Part shown: positions 34,700 through 46,454 of the stretch, piece by piece
Layout: the number at the start of each line of letters is the position of its first letter
How positions within the stretch are numbered: the first letter of the stretch is position 1
From: Microcebus murinus
Taxonomy: Eukaryota > Chordata > Mammalia > Primates > Cheirogaleidae
Assembly (NCBI RefSeq): GCF_040939455.1
Contig: NC_134119.1
Span: 17,286,501-17,350,500 of the forward strand
Direction: 5' to 3'
DNA: 64,000 nt
Translations under genes and position numbers: made by a program
The notes under the pieces: model-generated
What the model was told of the DNA's origin: nothing
Database searches by the model: none
The model's input: the letters and a program-made list of their open reading frames with translations, nothing else

Positions 34700-35030
34700 T
34701 TAGCCAAAACTATGTAGTGGGGGGCGGGGATTTATTTCTCACACTTCTGGTGGCTGGGAAATGTAAGATCAAGGAATTGGCAGACTAGGTGCTTGGTGAG
34801 GACCTGTTTCCTGGTTCATAAAGGGATGTCTTCTCACTGTGTCTTCACATCGCTGAAGTGGGAGGAAGCTCTTCACAATCTATTTTATCAGGGCACTAAT
34901 CCCATTCATGAGGCTCCATGCTCATGACCTAATTACCTCCCATAGACCACACCTGCTATTATCAGCACATTGGGGGTTAGGATTTCAACACAGAAATTTT
35001 CAGAGGTACACAAACATTCAGTCTATAACA
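34700..35030 (-). mobile_element. Solo LTR, MST/MLT type (ERVL-MaLR), reverse
   Basis: On the minus strand it begins TGTTATAGACTGAATGTTTG (35011-35030) and includes, as seen on the + strand, AGGATTTCAACACAGAAATT, CATGACCTAATTACCTCCCA, GGGCACTAATCCCATTCATG, TCTTCTCACTGTGTCTTCAC, AGGACCTGTTTCCTGGTTCA and GGGATTTATTTCTCACACTT. The 3' end of the LTR is cut at about 34700. No retroviral interior is present. Confidence 0.87.
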
Positions 35031-35194
35031 GGAAAGGAAGGAAACAATATTAAATTAGGGGTGGAGCTGAATGAATTGACTACATGGGGTTAAAAATGTA
35101 ATTGATATGGAAAGTGGCTACAAGTGTGCGTCAGATGACTATATTATGTGTTACCAACAATGGCTATAAACCAAGAGATTTCAACACAGTTGTA

Positions 35195-35325
35195 TTTTAA
35201 TGACTATAAGATTTGAGTTTTTCAAGGGCAGAGATCACATTTTATTCCTTTTTGTATGTCCAGCATCTAGTACAATCACTGACATAAGATAAATATTTGA
35301 TAAATGTTGAGTGAGTGAATGACTT
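35195..35325 (+). mobile_element. L2 3'-end remnant
   Basis: TTTTTCAAGGGCAGAGATCA, CATTTTATTCCTTTTTGTAT, GTCCAGCATCTAGTACAATC, ACTGACATAAGATAAATATT and TTGAGTGAGTGAATGAC follow the L2 terminus closely. Confidence 0.82.
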
Positions 35326-35734
35326 AATCTTATCTCTTTATTAGGGATTGGGCAGAGAGCTAAAATTTATTAATTCATATTCTGCCTTGAAAATATCTGA
35401 AAAAAAAGTAGAAACACTCTTCCATGCATAATTACCCCAGCTAAAAGAAATCACATACAAAATTACTGAAATTATCATGACAACTTTAAAGCAAGGCAAT
35501 AAACAATTAAAAATGCCTTACGTAAAAATATTATTTATTTACATATGAGACAGGTGATAAGAACAGTTTACAAAACACATTAATAATTTTAATTAAAAAG
35601 AAAACCGGTACTTATTTTTAAGTCTAATTTTTTTCTTTAAATATTTTGCCATGACAGTAGGACATTAACATTTAAAAGGGGCCAAAGAACATATGAAGAA
35701 ACTGCCTTCTTAAAAAATTCTTCCTGGCCCCTAA
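35326..35734. other. No gene or clear repeat
   Basis: AT-rich sequence. No feature seen. Confidence 0.45.
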
Positions 35735-36270
35735 AATATGGACTCTAGCTCATCCTATAACTGCTCAATACTTGATGCCACCAAGAAAGCTGGAATATGG
35801 TCTGTTTTTGATATTGTCTCAGATGAGAATGGTGTGTATGGCAGTTGCTGCTGGTGCACTGCCCAGATCCCCAGGGCATGGTTCATTTTATGCTGTTGGT
35901 CCAACTTGCAGTACCTGTATCTCTTTGCCTGAGGACTTTCTCTGGCCACTAGAGTTTGCTCTGTGTGTGGGTATGGAATGCCATAACTGCTAGAAAATTA
36001 ATGTCCTCCAGCTCTCTCATCCTTTAGGTGGGATACCTCTGAGGCACATGTCTACACTGTTTCCCAGAATTCCCTAGTAGAAATAACTCCTAGTTGTTCT
36101 GGGTTAACTTGTCACCTTTTTTTTTTTTTTTTAGCTCCATCAATTTCCTATTTTACTTACCCTACTCCCCTGTTTGTGTTTCCTGGAATCAGTTCCCAAT
36201 GAACTACCTGCATTCTTCTAATGTGTGACTTAGCAGCTGCGTCTAAAGAAACCCAAACTAAGATAGCATA
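35735..36270 (+). mobile_element. Unnamed LTR-like repeat, copy A
   Basis: TATCTCTTTGCCTGAGGACT, GGGATACCTCTGAGGCACAT, TGTTTGTGTTTCCTGGAATC, AGTTCCCAATGAACTACCTG and AAGAAACCCAAACTAAGATA correspond to the same unit as copies B (39.2 kb), C (52.8 kb) and D (46.5 kb). A run of 15 T at 36118-36132 interrupts it. Three overlapping frames here (60-73 codons) are accidental. Confidence 0.6.
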
Positions 36271-36529
36271 TTTTATAGTTTTATTTCTACAATATAAACT
36301 CAAAAGGTAAAAAATAAGAGAAAAAATCAATATGTAGAAATACTTCACATCAGTATTGTTAATGTAAATCTGAGTTTATCACTGGTGGTTGGAGTACAGG
36401 GAAAATTATTATGGGGTAACCATTTACTCAAGAAACAGAGAGCAAAAGGTATTTTATGTTTTCCTTCTAAAAATGTGAAGACACAGCCCTTGCTCTGAAG
36501 AAATCAAAATCTAATGAGAAAGTCAGATG

Positions 36530-37029
36530 TAAGTACGAAGATAGTCTCCAAATATGGTCCCAATAATTCCTCCCATGGTTTACGAATACCTCTTTGCAAA
36601 GTGACTTTGCCTCTCCTGTCATCAAAAGGTGAGGTCTATTTCCCACCACCTAAAATCTGGGTTAGACTTGCAGTTTGCCTTGAACAATTACAAGCAGTGT
36701 AGGTGATAGCTAGGATTTCTAATCTATCCCTAAAGAGGACTGGCAGCTTCTACTTCCCCCTCTTGGATTGCAGCTACCATGCTTTAAGTCCAGACTAGAT
36801 TACAGAATGATTACAGCCACACAGAGGAGACTTTGGAAGAAGAGAAGCCATCTTAGATGTTCTAGCTCCTCGTAAGTTCCCAGCTGAATGCAACTGTAAG
36901 AATGGCCTAAGGTACACCAGCAAGGAGAACCCCTTAGCTGAGCCCAGCCAATCCACAGACTCATGAGAAAGTTATTTTAAGCCACCAACTTTGCGGTGGT
37001 TTGTTAAGCAGTAAAAGATAACTGGAACA
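36530..37029 (+). mobile_element. MLT1-like LTR (ERVL-MaLR)
   Basis: CCAATAATTCCTCCCATGGT, AAAATCTGGGTTAGACTTGC, CTTGGATTGCAGCTACCATG, TTTTAAGCCACCAACTTTGC and GCAGTAAAAGATAACTGGAA are MLT1 blocks in order; the closing 'TTTTAAGCCACxxAxTTTGxGGT...GATAACTGGAACA' is diagnostic. Strongly diverged, so among the oldest MaLR insertions here. Confidence 0.8.
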
Positions 37030-39179
37030 GCAAGCAATTACAGCGCTGCCTGATAATTCTGCAGTGAAACACAAGGTACAAAAGAGGGCAGAGAAAACAT
37101 AGATATCGGGTAAGCACTTAGTATAAGATAACACTGTGCATGGACTAACAAAAGATATATAAAATGTGATTGCTGCTATAAACACATTTTTTGCTGGGAA
37201 CAGTGGCTATTACTTATAATAGGGTCCCCAAAGAATGCAGCCTGTCTCTCTCTCTGCTCCCATCACTCTGTCCATGTCCAGGAGCCCCAGGACTTTCAAA
37301 GCCCTACTGAATGTCCACACTGCGCTAAGCCCTGGAGACAATGGAGTGGGTTCGCTCCCACCTGCATACTCATGACCCGATCATAACTTAGAGAATACTC
37401 AAGTTATGAGCAGAATGATTGTGACCCTATGGAAAATAAAAGTTGAGAGAAAAAAAGATTTAAGTATAGACTGGTTGAAGGACTTGAGCTGGGATCAAAA
37501 AAAAAAGGGGGAAAGCCATTCAGGTAGGGGGAAGAACTGAGTAAAAAGGCCAGAGGCCAAGTAGGGATGACAGTAAGGATCTGTCTGAAGGGGCATGTAA
37601 GAGAAGTGGGAAATGTGGACAGTAAGAGGTAGCATCTATTTTCTCATTCCACACTCTGAAAACTTGCTTCCTAAAAATATGAGGATAGTGGTCCTTTTTA
37701 TTTCCTTTGAATGAATCAAAATATCAAGATAACAACTTATGAAGGGTAGGAAAATATCACCGATCGTCTAAACACTATTGAAAAGTAGCTTTGCAAAATT
37801 TTTCTTTTCCTTTTTTTACCTGGAGTATTTTTTCTTTTATTTTGGCAAAATACAAACCAGTCAACAACATACCTATAACTAGGCCATATCCACTGAAATG
37901 ACTGACCTTAATACTATCAATACAAAAAGATTCTAGCAATTACCTCATATGCCATTTGCAACAGATTATTAGTCTATTTAAAGAAGTTTGAATAGCTCCT
38001 AATACCTATAATGTGGATGGATGTAATTTTATGCTTTGAAAATTAATAGGTGGATCTGCCTTCCTAGACTTTTTAAAATACAGTTATTGTTAATATATTC
38101 ATTTTCTTACTAATTTGTTCCCATTCTTCAAACTAAAAAATAGAATGCATTTATAAATTTAAGTGGAATACTGGTTACAGTTTGCCTTTTCTCTTTGACA
38201 CTGTGAGCAACCAGTCCATGCAATTCCACCTTTGTTAGTTGTCTGGAACATGGCTAAAATAATATATATGCACATGTATACAAATATCTCGACACCCATG
38301 GATGTATATAATGGTTTGTGGCTTGTATAGCTTCTGAGATTTATTAAATAAGACACGTTCAGTGCTTCCCAGAGATAATAATTACATGAACACATACAAT
38401 TCTAGAAGAAGTGCCTTATCTCTCTCTTCCACACCTTCAAATTAATAGTGTTTTCCTAACAACCACCACAATTTCTCAAAAGTGAACTATAACAAACAAA
38501 GCATTTAGATATTATGAAATGCATTATCTAAATGTTCATAAAAGTTATTGCTTACACCCTGCATGATTGCTTAATTACTATGATTCAGTTATGAACAAAA
38601 CAAAATACAGAAAGTAGATCTCACTTGCTTTCTTGCCCAGAAACCACATCCCATAATTAAATTGAAAGATGGTGGGATATCTCCTCAAACAATGTAAGGG
38701 AGTGGTAGAGCTGTTTTTTCTGCTCATTAGCTTCAGGTCATGGCTGAATCATAACTATTAAGGAATCCTGTGGGCTGTAATGACTAGATCACCTCAGACC
38801 AAGTTTGCTGGCTGAGAAGTGCACTCACCTGCTAAAGCAGGAGGTGAGTTCAGAGTAATGAAAACTGTGCTCCCAGAGCCATGGAGCAGCTACTACTGCA
38901 CAAAACACACCCAGGTTCCAAACAGGAGACCTGCACAGAAGAACCTTATGCCCAATAAAATGATTCATCGCTATAGGCCAGAATAATCCCAACCTTGTAA
39001 GGTAAATTGTGTGTATGGGTAGGCAGAGATTGCAGTGCCTTTTGTCCTACACAGGCTTCTCCCTATATTCAATCATCTACATTTACATTTCATTTCTCAG
39101 AGAGAGAATAGTGTCCCTGCCTTCATCAAGTATTCTCATCATCATCATTATGGACAGATACTATTGGTGCTCTGTCCAT
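37030..39179. other. Mostly unassigned; Alu-like head fragment at 37190
   Basis: GCTGGGAACAGTGGCTATTA at about 37192 looks like the first 30 bases of an Alu, but no further Alu follows. 37500-37560 has a phrase (CATTCAGGTAGGGGGAAGAA...AAGGCCAGAGGCC) of the ancient repeat also seen at 43.6 kb. No gene recognised. Confidence 0.4.
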
Positions 39180-39489
39180 ATGCTCTTAGCTCTGACCATT
39201 TCGGGCAGGCAATGCTGACTTCCAGTTATTAGCACTTGCATCTCATTGTCTAAGGGCTTCTCTGCCTGCCAAAGGCCACTCTGCCTATGCAAGTAGCAGA
39301 GTATAAATGCTAAGGAATTAATACTCCCGGCATCACTAAATTCCAGTTGCCTTCTTTAGTGCCTTTCTTCCTTCTTGGTGCTACTTTTTCACTCTTCTAC
39401 CAGTATTCCTTGAGATTGCCTCTTACTTAATTTACTTATAGCAGAATTTTTGTCTCAGGGTTTGAATCTCAAGGAATCTCAAATGAAAA
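39180..39489 (+). mobile_element. Unnamed LTR-like repeat, copy B
   Basis: TCTCATTGTCTAAGGGCTTC, TCTGCCTGCCAAAGGCCACT, GCAAGTAGCAGAGTATAAAT, GCTAAGGAATTAATACTCCC and TTTTTGTCTCAGGGTTTGAA match the other copies of this family. The last few bases run into an ATC repeat. Confidence 0.58.
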
Positions 39490-39508
39490 TCATCATCATC
39501 ATCATGAC
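39490..39508. repeat. (ATC)n short microsatellite
   Basis: About six ATC units at the end of LTR-like copy B. A smaller TCATCATCATC run lies at 39136. Confidence 0.85.
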
Positions 39509-39591
39509 AACAATAATAATCGCACACATTGTGTATTGGGTTCTTACTATATGGACTTAAAACTTTTATTCATTATTCTATTAAAATTTTA

Positions 39592-39926
39592 TTTTATTTT
39601 ATTTTTTTGAGACAGTGTCTCGCTTTATTGCCCAGGCTAGAGTGAGTGCCATGGCATCAGCCTAGCTCACAGCAACTTCAATCTCCTGGGGTCAAGGAAT
39701 CCTTCTGCCTCAGCCTCCCGGGTAGCTGGGACTACAGGCATGTGCCACCATGCCTGGCTAATTTTTTTCTATATATATTAGTTAGCCGATTAATTTATTT
39801 CTATTTATAGGAGAGACGGGGTCTCACTCTTGCTCTGGCTGGTTTTGAACTCCTGACCTCAAGCAATCCGCCCGCCTCAGCCTCCCAGAGCACTAGGATT
39901 ACAGGCGTGAGCCACCATGCCCGGCC
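39592..39926 (-). mobile_element. Young strepsirrhine Alu with perfect 18-bp TSD
   Basis: Full dimer on the minus strand, from (TTTTA)n-type tail (39592-39608) through GAGACAGTGTCTCGCTTTAT, CAGCCTCCCGGGTAGCTGGG, the linker TATTAGTTAGCCGATTAATT, GAGACGGGGTCTCACTCTTG to GCGTGAGCCACCATGCCCGG. Identical 18-mers TATTCTATTAAAATTTTA flank it at 39574-39591 and 39927-39944. The linker block is the lemur-type marker also present at 60.9 kb. Confidence 0.97.
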
Positions 39927-39944
39927 TATTCTATTAAAATTTTA

Positions 39945-40115
39945 ATTCCCACACATACAGCTATATTACCCATACCTTACAACTGAGAAAAGGGAGGCAT
40001 GTGAGATTTTAAAAAGTTGCTGAGATCTACATCCCAAAGTTAATGAGTGAAGATTAGAAGGCAGGACCAGTTTGATTTCAAACTCATTTTGCTCATTCTA
40101 CTATTTATACTGCCA
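39945..40115 (-). mobile_element. MIR, reverse orientation
   Basis: TTACCCATACCTTACAACTG, AGAAAAGGGAGGCATGTG, AAGTTGCTGAGATCTACATC, AGAAGGCAGGACCAGTTTGA and TTTCAAACTCATTTTGCTC are the reverse of MIR (CTCATCTGT...AAGTTACTTAACC...ATTCxAACCC). Confidence 0.65.
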
Positions 40116-40339
40116 CCCCTAAAAACTAAAAATGATTTGAAAACAAAATTCACATGTTGAGCCCTTCTCTTTTTTCCAAAAAATACTAGAAGGAAATCAT
40201 TTTATTCAGCTACTTTGTAATAAATATCCAAGAATATATTTATCAACATAATAATACTTTCAAAAAGAGTCATCACATTTTAATCCACTTGTAACATTCC
40301 TCCAATTAAAGTCTGGCTATGTCTCCATTTTGCCACAGT

Positions 40340-40450
40340 AGCATTTCATAGGGGCAGGAGACCTCCTTAAGAGCAGGATCTTGTCTTATTTGTGTCTGTG
40401 TTCCCAGACCAGCCTAATAGACATTCAGCGAATATTAGTTGAATTGACTG
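40340..40450 (+). mobile_element. L2 3'-end remnant
   Basis: GAGACCTCCTTAAGAGCAGG, ATCTTGTCTTATTTGTGTCT, GTGTTCCCAGACCAGCCTAA, TAGACATTCAGCGAATATTA and GTTGAATTGACTGACTT fit the L2 end. Confidence 0.78.
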
Positions 40451-41017
40451 ACTTGAGTTCTACTAAATTTTAATGATTCAGAAATGTTTGGAGGAAAATT
40501 GGTTTCACTAAGACTCAATCTGGATGCAAAGGAGATTAATGTCCCTTGGTAGAAAAGAGAAATCTTACAAAATGAAGATAAGTAAAGTTCGTGGTCTTCC
40601 CTAAGTATTATCTGTACAGAGAATGACCTGTGCTTCGAAGACATCTGATATTGTAATCTGAGTGGTGTTTTGATATAATAATTGAGTATCTTGAAAACAG
40701 ACTGAATTAAAAGTGATTGGAAAAGAGAGTTCTGGAGTTTAGAATTCTAGGAATTACAGTATAGCTCTGCTTCATGTCACTGGAGATACTCCATTGGAAA
40801 TGTTGCTTACTTCATCAAAAAACAGGTGTTGAGTTTCTTTTCCAATAGGAAGGAAACAGATTTTTTAAAGATTTAATAGCCAATCTCTGCCCATTAAAAC
40901 AAACAATCCAAATGTTTCCATTAATGACACACATCCTTTAAGTCAAAAAGTAAAGACTACTCCTTGGGGCTGAGAGCTAAATCATTGCCTTCAACACCCT
41001 GTCATTTCAAATACACA
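40451..41017. other. No gene or clear repeat
   Basis: Unique-looking sequence between an L2 and a Tigger MITE. Confidence 0.45.
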
Positions 41018-41376
41018 CAGTCCCTGACTTAAGATGGTTTGACGTATTTCAACTTTTTGATGGTGCAAAAGCAATATGCATTCAGTAGAAACTGTTCTTT
41101 AAATACCATGCAACCATTCTATTTTTCACTTTCAGTACGGTATTCAATAAACTATATGAGATATTCAATACTTTATTACAATAGGTTTTGTATTAGATGA
41201 TTTTGCCCAACTATAGGCTAATGTAAGTGTTCTGAGCATGTTTAAGGAGGGCTAGGCTTAGCTATGTTGTTTGGTGGTAGGTTAGTTGTATTAAAAGCAT
41301 TTTCAACTTACTATAGTTTCTACCTACAATGGCTTTGTTGGAATGTAACCCCATTGCAAGTTGAGAAGCATCTATA
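41018..41376. mobile_element. MER8-like Tigger MITE
   Basis: CAGTCCCTGACTTAAGATGG at the left and CCATTGCAAGTTGAGAAGC at the right are inverted termini. The interior has TTGATGGTGCAAAAGCAATA, TTTCAGTACGGTATTCAATA, GATTTTGCCCAACTATAGGC and GTTCTGAGCATGTTTAAGG, the MER8 text. It is non-autonomous, and its transposase would have come from a Tigger. Confidence 0.83.
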
Positions 41377-41690
41377 TTTATAACGAAGTTACTTTTAATA
41401 GTACTACAACCTCCTACCTATAATTGTAAAATAGATGTTTCTAAATGTATGGAAGAAATAGTCTACAAGAGAAAAATAAACCATTTAATTATACAAATAT
41501 GTCAATTATTTACAACAATGTATGTCAATTAAATGTTCAAATCCTAAATGGCTTTATCTTATAAAGTGTAGACTGAAACTATAACTAGTTAAAATTAATT
41601 CATACCCCACATATAAGAGCTTAGATGATGTGGAACTTAAGGAGACTAGAGAATATTATTTGAGATTTACTAATCATGTGAAAATAGATA

Positions 41691-42034
41691 CAGTAGTCTT
41701 CCCTTATCTGCAGTTTCACTTTCTGCGGTTTCAGTTACCCACTGTCAACCACATTCCAAAGATAATAAATGCAAAATTCCAAAATAAACATTTCATAAGT
41801 TTTAAATTGTATGCTGTGCTGGAATAGTGTGATGAAATCTCATGCTGTCCCACTCCATCCCACCCTGGACATCATCACTTTGTCTAGTGTATCCTCCCTG
41901 TGTATGCTACCAGTCTGTCACTTAAGTTATCATATGGAAAAAACAATACATATAGGGTTTGGTGCCATCCATGGATTCAGGCATCCACTGGGGGTCCCTG
42001 GAACATATCCTCTGAAGAAAAGAAGCAACTATTG
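41691..42034 (+). mobile_element. MER44-like Tigger MITE with TA target site
   Basis: CAGTAGTCTTCCCTTATCTG opens and AGCAACTATTG closes the element, with TA at 41689-41690 and at 42035-42036, as for Tc1/mariner insertion. Interior: TTTCTGCGGTTTCAGTTACC, CTGTCAACCACATTCC, AATCTCATGCTGTCCCACTC, TTTGTCTAGTGTATCCTCCC and GGCATCCACTGGGGGTCCCT. Length 344 bases, close to complete. Confidence 0.9.
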
Positions 42035-42299
42035 TATAGGAAAGAGAAAGAAAATGAGATACAAAAGGAATAATGTTCTACAGAAGAATAAAAATATCCA
42101 ATAACACTTCTAGATCACCATTGGTTGTTTCAACATAAAATACTTTTTTAAAAAAAAATTAATCCTCGAGAAGCAGAATCTAATAATTACAGTAATGTCC
42201 TATATCATTAATTCATTATACAAAATTTTACAGCATTTCATTGGGAACAAAATTTTCCAAAGAGCATGAACAGTGTGAAAATTTGTCGTGTTTAATTAT

Positions 42300-42700
42300 A
42301 GATTATTTTCCCTAACATTTTATTAAGAAAATTTTCAATAATACAGCAAAGTTGAAAGAATTGTAGAGTAAAATCCCATGTACCCCCCCCACCTAGATTC
42401 TATGATTACCATTTTATTCTGCTTCCTTTATAACATATCTATTCATCTATCCATCCTTCAATCCATTAATTAATCCATCTGTTTTTGGCTCATTTCAAAG
42501 TGATTTTCAGACTTGGAACAATTCTGCCTAAATCCTTCTGCAAGCATATGATTAATTATAGTTCAACAATTGTTTCCATTGTATGTAAAATTTGCATGCA
42601 ATGAAATGCACAAATCTTAAGTGTTGATTTGCTGAATTTTGACAAATATGTATGCTTGTGAATGCCCAAACCCCAATCAATACATAGATCATTTAATTAC
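42300..42700 (-). mobile_element. Old L1 3'UTR fragment
   Basis: TTTTCAATAATACAGCAAAG, TTGAAAGAATTGTAGAGTAA, ATCCCATGTACCCCCCCCAC, CTAGATTCTATGATTACCAT, ATCTATTCATCTATCCATCC, CAATGAAATGCACAAATCTT, AAGTGTTGATTTGCTGAATT and TTTTGACAAATATGTATGC follow the order of an older L1M 3'UTR in reverse. Confidence 0.83.
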
Positions 42701-43562
42701 AGATTATTTTGAAGAAAGAAGAAAAACTCAGTATAAGCACCCTTTTGATTCTTTTTAATCCAAAATATTTAGAATCTTTGAAGTAAAACAAAGGTTATAG
42801 TTTCTCCTTAGCCTCAACAATTTTTTTTCAAATCTATATCAGCAATTAAATAAAGAGCAGCATATGAATGCTGCTTAAGGACTACCTCAATTTAGAGCAG
42901 GGATGTTACACCAAAAGTCAACAGTGCCCTACTGTAAGGTAAACATAGGAGTGAGGTGAGGAAAAGACAAAAGAGAGTGACAGTGACAGAAACTGTGTGG
43001 TCAACACATTAACACTCAAGCCCAGCTTAAGAATGCCATGCAGGCATTGGTGCCGGCATCAGCAGACCTTCAAATGTTATAAATCCCAGATATTTGTGTA
43101 CAATATATTGAATTTCTAAAATGTTAACAATGAAATTACAAGTTTTAAAAACATCAGTAGTTCAGTCAAATTGAGCCTATAAGCCCCCCAGGTTGCATTC
43201 TCTGGCTTAGTTCCATGCTATTTCATGACTTGTGGTTCACTATGATAGTGCATATTATTATGATCAGATCCTGCTGTGAATCAACAAATGAGACTCAGAA
43301 TTATATGTTTTAAAGGATGTATTAATCATTATTTCTCAAAAGTTTAAGACTTGAGTAGTTAGATATACCAGATATACCATAGACTATTATATCTATAACA
43401 GATATAATGAGATCAAGGAAAACCAAAAGTACATGGTAATACATCTCTTTCTTCTCAGGAAATGTATCCACACACATTCCCACAAAATGAGGCAGATAAT
43501 ATAATGAGTTTTATAGACACCATTCCTTCTCGAGTGCATAATTTTGTTCATTCATTCCTTTA
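42701..43562. other. No gene or clear repeat
   Basis: Contains a small degenerate repeat of AGATATACCAGATATACC at 43362-43380 and AT-rich sequence. No exon seen. Confidence 0.45.
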
Positions 43563-43563
43563 T

Positions 43564-43617
<54 letters not shown>
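43563..43617. repeat. (TG)n microsatellite
   Basis: About 27 TG units with one TTTG interruption near the start, followed by a GA-rich patch at 43618-43650. It accounts for the Val-Cys and His-Thr repeat frames on both strands. Confidence 0.97.
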
Positions 43618-43621
<4 letters not shown>

Positions 43622-43644
43622 AAAGAGTGGGGGAGAGAGAGAAA

Positions 43645-43965
43645 GACAGTGTATACCTATGCCGGGCACTGTCCTAGGTCTGGGATATAACAGTAAGTAA
43701 AAGGAAACCCCTGGATGCATGGAATTGAGTTCAGGGAAGACAGACACTACTATGCCTTGTTATTATAAGGGATAGAAGAAAAGTAAAGCAGGGTAAGGGT
43801 GAGAGGATTATATAAGGAGGTCAGAGAAGACTTCCTTAACAAGACAGCATCTGGAGAGAGGAGGTGAAAGGAAGCGTGCAACAGCCCTAAGAATATCCTG
43901 GGCAGGAGAGATCCATGCAGAAAGAACTCACCAGCTAAATGAAAAGACCTTAAATGCACCTCAAA
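43645..43965 (+). mobile_element. Ancient mammalian interspersed repeat (family not named)
   Basis: ATACCTATGCCGGGCACTGT, CCTAGGTCTGGGATATAACA, AGGTCAGAGAAGACTTCCTT and ATATCCTGGGCAGGAGAGAT fit the longer part of the repeat seen at 16.4, 46.2, 59.9 and 61.6 kb ('GCCAGGCACTGTxCTAGG ... GGGAAGGCTTCCTGGAGGA'). Confidence 0.6.
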
Positions 43966-46189
43966 AAAGTATGTCACCAAATGTAAATTAATACGTGTGT
44001 GCTCCCCTTTTAGAGTAACTATTCTTACATGAAGTGTATACAAATCCAAATTGAAAGAACAAATGTCCTATTTGGGGTTTAAGGATGGGAAACTCTAGCA
44101 AGGATTTATCATGAGCTTATTATTCAGACAGGTCAATTCCATTATTAAGATGTAATATGATTTACAACTTTTTATGTATGCTTTTTGTGGAATGCATTCA
44201 GTACATGAAGGAAAATATCTCCTACCAATAGAATTCATAAGCAGTATATATTGCCAGGTTAAAGTAAGATGGGTCTAATTATGGACAGTTGGCAGACCAT
44301 TTTCATGCAGGAAAATGAAATTTCAATGAAGAATAAAATTATGAGCTTATTATATAGTCTTCAGAGATTATGCCTGATTTTCTTTCCTTGAGCCTCTCCT
44401 AATGGAGAGCACAATTATGAAAGTTAAAGAATCTCCCTGTTGCCAACCCCTTTAAGAGTGCTGATAGCAGGTGGTACTAATGTACCTTGACATAGGATTT
44501 TCTTGCTCGGGAGCTCAAAATAGGTAAAAGGGATTATGGCAACAACTTCACCTGACCCAGCAACATCCCTGTCTTTTGTCACCCATCATACCAGTTTCAG
44601 AAAAGTCGGTCTAACATTTCAATCAGAGACTGGCAGAATTTGCCTTTTTACACCTGTCAAAATTGAAGGTAATTGTGCTCCCAGGGCCATTCCACTTGAA
44701 GGAAATATATGGAAATTAGAAATATACCACATTCTAAAAGAAACTGCCAGCCTCTGAGTGCCTTTGTGAACTCTCTTTTTCTGTTTAATACAAAAATAGA
44801 AAGGGAAGGGCGGAGGAAGGGTTAGGTTGGAAGCACACAGTGAAATATGTTCTCCTGCCTGCAAAGTCACCACATTGAAGCTTCTGCAATTTCTTGCCTT
44901 GACAAAAACACTTCATAGTCTCCAATTATATTAATTGCTCATGTGGTAAAAAACCATCTGGGGTAATAAACGTAACTGAGTTCACAGACATGATAAATTT
45001 GAAAATGTCCTGAATGCAAACAAGGGCAATATAAAGATGTTGTCCTACGGTTTTGCTTTTAGAGTTTTATTTTTAACAAACTGGGAGCCTTTTGAAAGCC
45101 TACAGTAGGCTCAAGAAAATGCTAAAACTATGGCTGTTATTAAGTAAGGACGTTGTCATGACATCTTTTATAATGCACACAAATATATTTACAATATTAC
45201 AGATAACTGAAAGGAAACCATAATTATCTGTGAGTTAAGAAAAACTATCAGGACCTTTAAAAGAAGGGCAAACCGGTCTTCAGATATTATAAGATCCCAA
45301 GGACATTCATATGTGAAGCAGGTCTGTACCATCCAGAAATTGGCCACAATTGCCATTACTTTTAATGCATTCCTCCCAGTCAACCTCTCCACTTCACTAA
45401 CCAGCAGAAAAAATTTGATTTACATCCTTATCAGAACTTCTTATCTCTGGGTACAAAAGCAAGACTCAAGTTGCCAGCTTCTCTGAAAGAAAACTAAGTA
45501 AACTGTCAATACCTCAGCATCGGTTTTTTTTTCCCCCAGTGCCCAACGCTTGTCAAAATGAGAGGATTTATGGTACACATGCTGAATGTGTCTTGTTAAT
45601 TAAAAAAAAAAAAAAATTCACTAGGGGAAATTATATATAACTCCTTTTTTTTTGAGGAAGCATTTTATAAAATATCTTAGTGGCATGAATGCAGATATAG
45701 TCACCTGTGCAAACATGAGCCCAATTCTTGATAGCACCCACTGCTAGTTACTAAGGCCTTCATTCATACTGCTCCCCCTTCCCTGAATGGTGAAATCAAA
45801 TTGTTTTCATAAAGTTCTTTCCCTCATTCTCCCTACCCTCAGCCCACCCTTCTACCTCTCCCATTCCCTATGGAAAGCAGGAGTCCAAGGCAGGATGATG
45901 GAAAAGAGTATTTCTAAAGTTCTATGTATTATTATCTAAACTTGTTCAGGAAAGGTAAAAGAGGTGTCAATCTGTATATGTGGCTACTTTCTTCTGAAAA
46001 CAACTGTTATGTCCTCTTCTACCCTGAGAGACCAAAAAATGTTTTTGGCTCAAAATGTTATACATAAAGAATTCGAGATAATTCTGAACAGGCACATGAG
46101 TTGGCCAGAGAGATGTCTTGATTTCCCATATTGCCAAATTTTGTCTAAGTTAAGATGAAGTCACTGAATTTCTAGTGCATTATTCATTC
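43966..46189. other. Repeat-poor stretch; possible conserved block at 44440-44900
   Basis: No transposon was recognised over about 2.2 kb. The 44440-44900 part has more mixed base composition than the surroundings and no repeat hallmark. No coding frame beyond 84 codons and no clear splice-flanked exon. Confidence 0.4.
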
Positions 46190-46440
46190 TTTCATTTATT
46201 CCTTTAGTCAACAGTTAGCCAGTCATATATCAAATATTTCCTGCATACTCTTATGTGCCAGGAACTTCTAGGCACTAGTGATATACAACAGCGAACCAAG
46301 ACAAAGTCCTGAATGTCAGGGAGCTTACATTTGGAAGATGGGTTGGAGGAAACAGGGAGACGGGTAATAAACATGTAAGCTCAAAAATAAATGAGATATT
46401 TTTCAGGTTGGGATAAGTGCTATAAAGAAAGCAAACGAGG
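46190..46440 (+). mobile_element. Ancient mammalian interspersed repeat (family not named)
   Basis: CATTTATTCCTTTAGTCAAC, CTCTTATGTGCCAGGAACTT, CTAGGCACTAGTGATATACA, ACAGCGAACCAAGACAAAGT, GGGAGCTTACATTTGG and GGTAATAAACATGTAAGCTC are the same family as at 16.4 and 61.6 kb and in the best-preserved order. Confidence 0.65.
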
Positions 46441-46454
46441 GTAACTGAATAGGG

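Noticed and set aside
37190..37222. Alu head fragment
   Set aside because: About 30 bases resemble the Alu start but the following sequence does not continue, so it is mentioned only as a possibility.
43462..43747. Frames with Cys-Val and His-Thr runs
   Set aside because: Translation of the (TG)n tract.
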